From NCBI RefSeq assembly GCF_039523175.1, contig NZ_BAAAEU010000002.1, forward strand, positions 1 to 64,000: a stretch of 64,000 nucleotides of DNA, written 5' to 3'. The DNA comes from Dokdonella_A soli. GTDB taxonomy: Bacteria; Pseudomonadota; Gammaproteobacteria; Xanthomonadales; Rhodanobacteraceae. The translations under genes and the position numbers were made by a program. Positions 33,133-40,548 of this stretch are shown here, piece after piece; the first letter of the stretch is position 1; each line of letters begins with the position of its first letter. The notes under the pieces were generated by a model that saw nothing but the letters and a program-made list of their open reading frames with translations, ran no database searches and was not told where the DNA came from.

Positions 33133-34079
33133 TCGAATTGTCTTCCGATTCAACCGTAACCCATGTGCAGGTGATCGGCATCGCTGCAGCGCTGGTTCTG
33201 GTAGCCGGTCCCTTGCTCCTTGGTCTGTCGGGACTGATCCGCACGCACCGCACGTCGGAAGGCGCAACGGTCGAGTCCGCCACGCGCTGGAACTGGAAGC
33301 TGACGATCACGTCGGCGTTGATCTACACGCTCGCCTTCAACCTGACGTTCTTCGTCCAGGAGTTTTTCCTGGTACTGCCCAAGGCGTTCACGCCAGGTCT
33401 TCGCCCCACGCTCTTTCACAACAACCACAGCTGGGAAGGAGAGAGCCCGCTGGCAAGCCTGTTCCAGGGCACGGGCGCGTTGGCGACTTTCGTCACTGCC
33501 ATCATCTGCGTACTGCTCTTGCGGCGCGGACTTGGCTGCTCGACCGCGGTCCGGTTGTTTCTGATCTGGATGGCGTACTGTGGATTCTTCATGGCCCTCC
33601 CGCAGGTCGTCATCGGCGCACTCAGCTCCGGGAGCGATGTCGGCATGGCGATGGATTACTTCCACCTCGGCGCGATGGCCAAGACCGTGGCGGCGTTAGT
33701 CGCGCTCGCCGCGATCCCTCCGATTGCGCTCTGGCTGGCGCGTGCGCTGCTCAGCCTCGCCGAGGACACGACGCAAATCGCCAGCGCGCGGGCACGAACC
33801 CGCTTCCTCTTTCGGGCCGCGACGCTGCCGGCGCTGCTCGCAATCCTGCTGATTGTTCCGTTCCGCATGCCCCGCGAACTCGTCGAGGTGGTCGTGCTGC
33901 CGGTGGTGGTGACCCTCATCGGGACCGCGTGGATGCAGGCCGGCGCCAGCCGCATCGGTGGGGTGAAGGCCGAGGAGGGCGGTTCGGGTGCCGGATCGAT
34001 CGCCTGGCTGCTCTGCGCTGTGTTGCTGCTTCTGCTGGTCTTCCAACTTCTGCTGAGGCCGGGCATCCGCTTCTACTGA
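33129..34079 (+). CDS. polytopic membrane protein of unknown function
   Basis: A 316-residue inner-membrane protein with about eight hydrophobic segments (for example VIGIAAALVLVAGPLLLGL, ALATFVTAIICVLLL, LLCAVLLLLLVFQLLL). A polar motif FHNNHSWEGE lies between segments 2 and 3, and YFHLGAMAKT later; these conserved-looking polar patches could bind a ligand. I recognise no family. Its ATG overlaps the stop of the exported protein gene, forming a two-gene operon. Confidence 0.65.
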   Translation: MIELSSDSTVTHVQVIGIAAALVLVAGPLLLGLSGLIRTHRTSEGATVESATRWNWKLTITSALIYTLAFNLTFFVQEFFLVLPKAFTPGLRPTLFHNNHSWEGESPLASLFQGTGALATFVTAIICVLLLRRGLGCSTAVRLFLIWMAYCGFFMALPQVVIGALSSGSDVGMAMDYFHLGAMAKTVAALVALAAIPPIALWLARALLSLAEDTTQIASARARTRFLFRAATLPALLAILLIVPFRMPRELVEVVVLPVVVTLIGTAWMQAGASRIGGVKAEEGGSGAGSIAWLLCAVLLLLLVFQLLLRPGIRFY

Positions 34080-34237
34080 GCCGGCGGGTGCGCAAGGGGA
34101 GGGTATGCAATAGACTTCGTCCGAGTGCCCGAAGCATCAAGAAGAACCGACTCTCATTGCCGGCAACCGGCCGAGCCAGTCGCGGTGAGGGCACCGGTCG
34201 CAAATCGTAGTTGTCGTCACAGGGGGCGACACCTTCA

Positions 34238-35710
34238 ATGGGGCTTTCGAGTCAGGTCACGCTTTGCACGAATCCAGCATCTGTCACGCGGACGGCGCCT
34301 TGTCCGTGCGGAAGCTCGAAACGCTACAAGCACTGCTGCGGCAAGCCCGCGCAGGAGCAGCGTTTCGCAACGCCTGTCGCGCCGACGGCGGAAACGATCC
34401 TCGAACACGCCCTTTTCCTGTACAAGGCCGGTGAAGCGACGAGGGCTGCCGAGCAGTTGGCGCTTCTGGATCGCGAGCACCTGCGCAGTGGTCGCATCGC
34501 ACGAATCGCCGGCGAGCTGTATCTGGACATGCATCTTCTGCAGCCGGCGCTCGCGCTGTTGCGGCAGGTGCTGGAGACGGGGAGCGACGATCCTCACGCG
34601 ACCGCGGCCTTCGAAGAATGTCGTTATCTGGCCGACCGCTCGGCGATATGGCAATCGGCGAACCGGACGATAACCGAGTCGCTGGCGCGGCTGAACGCGT
34701 GTGCGCGGGGGCGTGGCTCGTCCGTATCCGGTCCTATTCATATCGTCTGCAAGCTGGACACCATCGGTGGGACCGAGCGACGCGCGCTGAACCTGTATCG
34801 CAGCCTGTCACCACACGCCGATGTCACGCTCTGGTCGACGCAACCGGCCATGCCGTGTCATCGCAACGAATTTCCAGTGCGGCATATCGCGGCCGGCGAT
34901 GCGCCGGCAGGCGGCACCCTCGTGCTGGTCGGAACCTACTTTGCCTGCGAGGCATGGCTGGAAGCGTCACCGTTCGAGCGCGTCGTCATCTGTCACAACC
35001 TCGCTGAGCAGTACGCGAACCTGGCCAGCCGACTCCGGCAGATCGAGGCGAATCCGTCGCGGCCGCGGGTCGAACTGACGTTCCCGTCCGGGCTCTTCCA
35101 GCAAACCGTCGGCCTGCCGGGTCGCGTGGAATACTCGCCGGTCGATATGGATGCGTTCCGCCCTGAACGCTCGCGCCGAGTAGCCACCGGCCGTCTTGTG
35201 ATCGGGCGACATGGCCGAGCCTATCCGCTGAAATTCCACCCGAACGATCCTTCGTTCTTCCGTGCCGTCATGGCGCGCGGCCATCGCGTCAGGGTTCTGG
35301 GCGGCACCGCGATCGCGCCGGCCTTCGCGCACGATCGGGCGCCCTTGCCCGATCTGCTTGCGGTCGGCGCGGAGTCCGCTAGGGACTTCCTCGGGAGCCT
35401 GGACGTATTCCTCTATCGCAAACACCCCGAGCTCTTCGAAACGTGTGGCACCGTGATCACCGAGGCGATGGCAATGGAATTGCCGGTCATCGTGTTTGCC
35501 GAGCAATGCGGCGCCTCGGAATTGATCGAACACGGCGACAACGGGTTCCTCGTGCACAGCGAAACGGAGGCGATGCATCTGATCGATCGGCTTGCGGAGG
35601 AACCGGCGCTCCGCGAGCGCGTGGGACGTTCTGCGCGCGCCACCATTGTCGAATTGATGCGCCGTCAGGAATCCGCCGTCATCGAGTACTACCTGGATGG
35701 TCGCGATTGA
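34238..35710 (+). CDS. SEC-C motif / glycosyltransferase family 4 fusion
   Basis: A 490-residue protein. Residues about 22-36 are a SEC-C zinc knuckle (CPCGSSKRYKHCCGK). A helical TPR-like region follows (ALFLYKAGEATRAAEQLALL). The C-terminal ~330 residues form a GT-B glycosyltransferase of GT4 type: KLDTIGGTERRALNLYRSL at the acceptor side and LFETCGTVITEAMAMELPVI at the nucleotide-sugar site (the usual E-x7-E region). The substrate is unknown. SEC-C motifs usually sit on secretion or ribosome-associated proteins, so this fusion is unusual. The ATG at 34238 follows AGGGGG; a TTG lies at 34211. Confidence 0.82.
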   Translation: MGLSSQVTLCTNPASVTRTAPCPCGSSKRYKHCCGKPAQEQRFATPVAPTAETILEHALFLYKAGEATRAAEQLALLDREHLRSGRIARIAGELYLDMHLLQPALALLRQVLETGSDDPHATAAFEECRYLADRSAIWQSANRTITESLARLNACARGRGSSVSGPIHIVCKLDTIGGTERRALNLYRSLSPHADVTLWSTQPAMPCHRNEFPVRHIAAGDAPAGGTLVLVGTYFACEAWLEASPFERVVICHNLAEQYANLASRLRQIEANPSRPRVELTFPSGLFQQTVGLPGRVEYSPVDMDAFRPERSRRVATGRLVIGRHGRAYPLKFHPNDPSFFRAVMARGHRVRVLGGTAIAPAFAHDRAPLPDLLAVGAESARDFLGSLDVFLYRKHPELFETCGTVITEAMAMELPVIVFAEQCGASELIEHGDNGFLVHSETEAMHLIDRLAEEPALRERVGRSARATIVELMRRQESAVIEYYLDGRD

Positions 35711-35805
35711 TGCGGGAAGCGGGCGTCCGTTTCCGTCATCGCACAGAGGTTTCCCCATAGACGCCGCCACCGGCACTCTGGTTCATGGCTGCAGGGTGTC
35801 TTCCG

Positions 35806-37185
35806 CTACCTGGGCGCAATCGCCTGGTCGTATTTCCTGGCGATATCGTCGAGCAACGACTGCAAGTCGACTGCCGCATACCAGTTCCCTTTCGCCATCA
35901 CGCCGAGCGGTTTGCGAAGGGTCGAGAGATCATCGAGCGGGTTCTTCGCGGAGAGGACCAGGTCGGCGCGGCTGCCGGGTGTGATCGTGCCGAACGGCTC
36001 GGCACCGGGCAGGGAACGACGGATCAATTCGCCGGGAGTGCGGGTCGCGGCGGAGAGCGCCTGGTAGCGGGTGAGGCCAGCGTCCTCGAGTGCGTGAAGA
36101 TCGTCATGCAACGAATAACCGGGCGCAAGGCCGGGAATCGTGGGCGCGTCGGTGCCGGTGATCAGCGGCACGCCGGCATCGCTCATGTCCTTGGTGAAGC
36201 GTTTCAGGAACTCGAGGTTCGCACCGAGATCGCCCTTGTGCGTGTCGTAACCGGCTTCCTTCCATTTGATGCGGCGGTCGGGCGAGAGATAGCGGACCTC
36301 CGGTTGCCGCAGGAAGCCGTCGACGACATCAGGCTTGCCCCACTGCCGCGCGATCGTCGCGTAGGTGTTGAGGTCCGCGGTGACGAATGCCTTGTTGCGC
36401 TGGATCAGCGCGATCGCGGCGGGTATGCGCGCGGGATCGGCTGCGAAGTCGGTCTGTCCTTCCTTCGCGTGCGCGAAGTACGTGTACAGGAACTCCTCCG
36501 CGTGCGCGACCATGAGCTGGCCCGCATCGAGTTGGCGTTCGATCCCCACGCTGGTGACGCCATGGCCGACGACGGGTACGTGCTGGCGCCTGCCTTCATC
36601 GACGAGCGCCTGGAAACATTCCGGCGAGAGGTTGTTGTAGACCTTGATGAATTCGTAGCCGTTGGTCCTGGCCAGACGAACGATCGAGCGCGCCTCGTCC
36701 GGCGTGGTCACCGTGAAGTGGCCGTAACGCGGCGAGCCGTCGACGAGGAAGCTGGCGTAGATGTGCGGTCCCGGTTTTTTGCCTTCGTTGATCGCCGGCC
36801 GTACCTGCGCCATGAATCCGTACGAGGCCTCGCCCATGTTGAGCACACTGGTCACGCCGTTGGCGAGATAGAGCTTCATGTCGTCGGCCGTGTCGGCATG
36901 CGTGTGCATGTCGGCGAGGCCTGGCGACAGGAACGCGCTGCTGTGGCCGTCGATGACGCGGGCATTCTTCGGAACCGCAAGCTTCGGGCCGATCGCGCTG
37001 ATCTTGCCGTTCTCGACGAGAACGGTCTGGCCGGACAGCACGCGGTCCGAATCCATCGGCAGCACATTTACCGAGACGAAGGCCGTGATGGTTGGTTGTG
37101 GTTGCGGGGTCTGTGCGGGAGCGGACGTGCAGAAGAGGAGCGTGAACAGGATGGACACGAGCCCCATCACTCGGTGCCTGGCCAT
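35806..37185 (-). CDS. exported amidohydrolase family protein
   Basis: A 459-residue exported metal-dependent hydrolase. The signal peptide ends SAPAQ. The first metal site is DMHTHAD, later histidines are in VVGHGVTS and MVAHAEEFL, and the catalytic Asp is in ITGTDAP; a small composite beta-sandwich flanks the barrel (DRVLSGQTVLVENGKISAIG). This matches the imidazolonepropionase/prolidase-like amidohydrolases common as secreted enzymes in this order. The substrate is unknown. The ATG at 37185 starts the signal peptide. It is convergent with the SEC-C glycosyltransferase gene. Confidence 0.88.
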   Translation of the reverse strand: MARHRVMGLVSILFTLLFCTSAPAQTPQPQPTITAFVSVNVLPMDSDRVLSGQTVLVENGKISAIGPKLAVPKNARVIDGHSSAFLSPGLADMHTHADTADDMKLYLANGVTSVLNMGEASYGFMAQVRPAINEGKKPGPHIYASFLVDGSPRYGHFTVTTPDEARSIVRLARTNGYEFIKVYNNLSPECFQALVDEGRRQHVPVVGHGVTSVGIERQLDAGQLMVAHAEEFLYTYFAHAKEGQTDFAADPARIPAAIALIQRNKAFVTADLNTYATIARQWGKPDVVDGFLRQPEVRYLSPDRRIKWKEAGYDTHKGDLGANLEFLKRFTKDMSDAGVPLITGTDAPTIPGLAPGYSLHDDLHALEDAGLTRYQALSAATRTPGELIRRSLPGAEPFGTITPGSRADLVLSAKNPLDDLSTLRKPLGVMAKGNWYAAVDLQSLLDDIARKYDQAIAPR

Positions 37186-37435
37186 CGCATGATTCCTGCG
37201 ATGGCGGAGAGGTGCGGGAGAGGGTGTTCCGGTCGGAGCGAAGGCGTTCAAGAATGGATTCCTGTCGAAGACATGGGGACGCACGAGGTTCAGCGCTTCA
37301 AGCCGGGGGCCTGCGATCGCGAACGCTGGCTATGCGACGGGCAGCACCCTCCTCTGATGGCAGGAACGATGGATTTGGTTTAGTAGTGAGCCGCAATACG
37401 TCGCGGACGAGATCGCCGCATCTACTGCCCGCGGG

Positions 37436-37663
37436 TCACTGCCGATGGCCGTGGTCCGCGCCCGGGTCGTCGCGCGCGAGCGCACGGCACAGCGCTGCCG
37501 TCGCGTCGTCCACCGGAAAGCAGCATTCGATGTGCAGCTCGTCGATGGTCACGTCCCGTGGTGTTCCGAAGGTCGTGATGGTCGAGAAGAAACGCAGCTC
37601 CTGGCTGTCGCGGCGAAGCACCGTCGTCGGCAGAGGCGAAGGCGTGGCGCATGACATGGGCAC
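37436..37663 (-). pseudogene. C-terminal remnant of an XRE/MmyB-like regulator
   Basis: The frame reads LPTTVLRRDSQELRFFSTI then TTFGTPRDVTIDELHIECCF and PVDDATAALCRALA. This is the characteristic end of a large family of helix-turn-helix regulators with a MmyB-like ligand domain. The helix-turn-helix and most of the ligand domain are missing; a full protein would be ~260 residues. A small ATG-started gene of 75 residues is possible but looks like a decayed tail. It lies beside the divergent AraC/GyrI regulator. Confidence 0.55.
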
Positions 37664-37727
37664 TGGATCCCGAGCATTTGTTCGAAGGCGACCGTGCCCA
37701 TGACTCGAGCAGGCGCGATACCATCGC

Positions 37728-38687
37728 GTGGTGAGTACCTACAGCGCATACCTCGCCCGCATCAACCGCGTCTTCGACTACATCGACGCGCATCTCGCCG
37801 AGCCTTTGGACCTGGACACACTTGCCACAGTCGCGCATTTTTCGCCGTTCCACTTCCATCGCCTGTTCAAGGAATTGACGGGCGAGACGCTGGCCGAGCG
37901 TGTGCGTCGCCGCCGAGTCGAGGTGGCTGCCGGTCGACTGGTCGCATTGCCGGATGCCGCCGCGGCGCGCATCGCAATCGAGACCGGTTTCGCGTCGCCG
38001 GAAGTGTTCACGCGCGCGTTTCGCGCGTACTTCGGCATGACGCCGACAGCGTGGCGCCGCGACGGTCATGCCCGCTGGGCGGCGCTGCGTCACGAAACGC
38101 TCAGCAAGATTCATCAAGCGGAAAGCAAGAAGCATCAAGCCGCGCTGCAGGCGATCCGGGAGGATGGAGACATGTGGCCGCGTGGCCACGTCACCGCCAA
38201 CGGAGGTTCTCCCATGCACGTCGAAATCAAAACTTTCAAGGATGCCCGCGTCGCCTACATGCGCCATGTCGGACCGTACGGAAGTGCGGGCATCTCGCAG
38301 ATGTGGCGGCGCTTCGCCGCGTGGTGCCACGAGCAGGGCCTGATACCGCCGCCGCGCATCATGTACGGACTGTGCCTCGACGATCCCGGCGTGACGCCCG
38401 CGGACAAATTGCGCTATGACGCCTGCATTGAAATCGGTGACGACTTCAAGCCGCAAGGGGAGATAGGCGTCGCAACGGTGAAGGGCGGCCGCTACGCCTG
38501 CGCAATGTTCGCCGGTACCGCGGCCGAGATCGCCGGTGCCTGGGGCCGTTTCGTTTCCGGCTGGCTGCCGGACAGCGGTTATGCGATCGACGGCGAGGCC
38601 ATCGAGGTCTATGGCAAGGACTTCAAGATGGACGAGAAGACCGGCGTGTTCAACTGCGAGCTGTGCCTGCGGGTGAGACACACCTGA
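37728..38687 (+). CDS. AraC family regulator with GyrI-like domain
   Basis: A 319-residue regulator. Residues 8-110 hold the double AraC helix-turn-helix (LDTLATVAHFSPFHFHRLFK and ARIAIETGFASPEVFTRAF, ending FGMTPTAWRR). A linker leads to a C-terminal GyrI-like/Rob-type effector domain (MHVEIKTFKDARVAYMRHVG to the end) that binds small hydrophobic or amphipathic ligands. The protein begins at one of two adjacent GTG codons, 37728 or 37731. It probably activates stress or efflux genes; the targets are unknown. Confidence 0.9.
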   Translation: MVSTYSAYLARINRVFDYIDAHLAEPLDLDTLATVAHFSPFHFHRLFKELTGETLAERVRRRRVEVAAGRLVALPDAAAARIAIETGFASPEVFTRAFRAYFGMTPTAWRRDGHARWAALRHETLSKIHQAESKKHQAALQAIREDGDMWPRGHVTANGGSPMHVEIKTFKDARVAYMRHVGPYGSAGISQMWRRFAAWCHEQGLIPPPRIMYGLCLDDPGVTPADKLRYDACIEIGDDFKPQGEIGVATVKGGRYACAMFAGTAAEIAGAWGRFVSGWLPDSGYAIDGEAIEVYGKDFKMDEKTGVFNCELCLRVRHT

Positions 38688-38761
38688 CCCGCCATCCGGT
38701 CCCCGCGAACACCGTGCCGCGCAGGCATCACCGGAAGGCTGCGCGACACCGATGCTCAGGT

Positions 38762-39121
38762 CTAGAGTTCCACGATCGGCTTGAAGCCGCCCCAGAACAT
38801 CCGCTTGCCGTCGAACGGCAGTTTCTTCGGGTCCATCATGTCCGCCAGGCGCGGGTCGGACATGACTTTCTTCATGATGCGGTCGCGGTCCCTGCGTGAC
38901 TTGTAGACGATCCACGAGAACACCACGACCTCGTCGGGCTTGAGCTTCACGGCTTGCGGAAACGAAGTCACTTTGCCGGGCTTCACGTCATCGGCGACGC
39001 ATTCGGTGTACTGCAGCGCACCGTGTTCGCGCCAGATCTTGCCGGCCTTGCGGACCATGCTGCGATAGACCGCCAGATTGGCTTTCGGGACTGGCACCAC
39101 GATACCGTCGACGTAGCTCAT
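38762..39121 (-). CDS. DUF1428 domain-containing protein
   Basis: A 119-residue second DUF1428 protein: MSYVDGIVVPVPKANLAVYR at the start, VVFSWIVYKSRRDRDRIMKK in the middle and PFDGKRMFWGGFKPIVEL at the end. GGAGGACCT precedes the ATG. Compared with the copy at 2499 it has a different middle but the same ends, so the two are paralogues rather than a recent duplicate. Role unknown. Confidence 0.87.
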   Translation of the reverse strand: MSYVDGIVVPVPKANLAVYRSMVRKAGKIWREHGALQYTECVADDVKPGKVTSFPQAVKLKPDEVVVFSWIVYKSRRDRDRIMKKVMSDPRLADMMDPKKLPFDGKRMFWGGFKPIVEL

Positions 39122-39383
39122 AGGTCCTCCGTCAGGGTGAGAGTTCGCCGGGAAGGGTCGACCTGTACGCGGCGTGCGTCAAGCCTCGCGCGTGCCAGGA
39201 CCCGTCCGCAGACAGCGCTCGGTGCGCAAATCTCTCTGGGCGTGCCTTGTCTATCTGCCGGTGTATGCGGTCGGCATTCCGTCCCCGCGCACGTCGGTCC
39301 GGGCCGTGTCCCTCTTGGGTTTCGCGATGGTCGCCTGCCCATTGTTCCGAGCGCGCGGCGATCTGGCTATTCAGCGATGCTCC

Positions 39384-39506
39384 TTGCCTCCGAATGCCGG
39401 ACAGTTCGGGCTGGCTGAGCCGCTGCGGGCGGTCGAGCAGCCGGTGCATGAACACGGCGCCGAGGATGACGGCGGCGCCGATATGGGAGATCGCGGTCAG
39501 TTCCTG
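39384..39506 (-). pseudogene. EamA transporter C-terminal remnant
   Basis: The strand encodes QELTAISHIGAAVILGAVFM then HRLLDRPQRLSQPELSGIRR, matching the last helix and tail of the intact EamA protein at 43346-44296 (RELTTTFYLGAAIILGAVF, ISRPARLTQPEMLG). No upstream helices remain. It is a decayed relative, not a gene. Confidence 0.65.
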
Positions 39507-39615
39507 CGGCTCGCTGAAACATGGGTGAAAAGGCCCGCGAATCATAGAGCGGGCCTGACCTCAAAGCCGTGCGCTTCGTCCACCTTCCCGGTCGAACTTG
39601 GGTCTAGGGTGCCCG

Positions 39616-39642
39616 CATCGCGCTCCGTATCGGAGCGCGATG
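39616..39642. promoter_or_regulatory. perfect 12-bp palindrome upstream of the TenA-like gene
   Basis: CATCGCGCTCCG-TAT-CGGAGCGCGATG is a perfect inverted repeat 70 bp before the TenA-like start. With no T-run it may be an operator or an RNA hairpin in the leader. Confidence 0.45.
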
Positions 39643-39711
39643 GGCTGCGGGTGCTCGCCGGCAGCCTGCGCGTGGAAACAGTGTTCCGAAAATCCATTCG
39701 AGGAGATTCAC

Positions 39712-40488
39712 ATGAACATTCAGTTTGAACGCACCGGTTCCCTGACCGAACTCACGAGTTATCCGCAATGGGCGCAGGACATGGTCAATGATTGCGCCTA
39801 TGCAAAGCAGAGCGTGCTCGATCACGACGTCTGGCGGTTGATGCGCGAGGGCCGACTGGATGCGGCCTCGACGCGCAATTTCATGGTGGGCGTATGGCCG
39901 GTCATCGAGCGGTTTCCGGCTTACATGTCGCTGAATCTGCTGAAGACGCGATTCGGGCGCAGCGTCGGTGAAAACCTCGCACGGCGCTGGCTGGTACGCA
40001 ATATCCGCGTCGAGCAGAACCACGCGGAGTACTGGTTGAACTGGGCCGACGGCGCAGGTGTCGAAACGTCCGACGTGTTGAATGGTGCAGCGCCGCATGG
40101 AATGCAGACGCTCGCGAACTGGTGCGAGGACATCAGCGCGCGCGGTTCACTGGCGGCCGGCGTCGCAGCCACGAACTACGCGGTCGAGGGTGCGACCGGC
40201 GAATGGTCGCAACTCATCTACGACAGCGTCGCGTATCGCGAGAGTTTTCCCGAGGAGACCCGTGCGCACAGCCTGCGCTGGCTCCGGCTGCACGCAGCCT
40301 ACGACGATATGCACCCTTGGGAAGCGCTCGAGATCGTCTGCACCCTGCTCGGCACGTCGCCTCACGCGGACGAGGTCGCGTATATCGGCGAGTGCGTCCG
40401 GCGCAGCTACACGAGCATGCGGATCACACTGGATCGTTGCGAAGAAGTGCGCCGCGAAGCGCGTGAGTTGAGCGATGTGGCTGCCTGA
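39712..40488 (+). CDS. TenA-like / heme-oxygenase-like fold protein
   Basis: A 258-residue all-helical protein of the TenA/PqqC/CADD superfamily. Metal or substrate ligands expected in the iron-binding (HDO) branch are present: VEQNHAEYW, NYAVEGATGEW and HAAYDDMHPWEALE. It could be a thiamin-salvage enzyme or, more likely given these motifs, a non-heme di-iron oxidase. The ATG at 39712 follows GAGGAG. It lies close before the PAS-GGDEF-EAL gene but in a different regulatory setting. Confidence 0.75.
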   Translation: MNIQFERTGSLTELTSYPQWAQDMVNDCAYAKQSVLDHDVWRLMREGRLDAASTRNFMVGVWPVIERFPAYMSLNLLKTRFGRSVGENLARRWLVRNIRVEQNHAEYWLNWADGAGVETSDVLNGAAPHGMQTLANWCEDISARGSLAAGVAATNYAVEGATGEWSQLIYDSVAYRESFPEETRAHSLRWLRLHAAYDDMHPWEALEIVCTLLGTSPHADEVAYIGECVRRSYTSMRITLDRCEEVRREARELSDVAA

Positions 40489-40548
40489 GGTGTAGGATTG
40501 AGCCGAAATACGCGTAAGCCAGGCTCGCCGGCGGACATGGAGCCCCCG

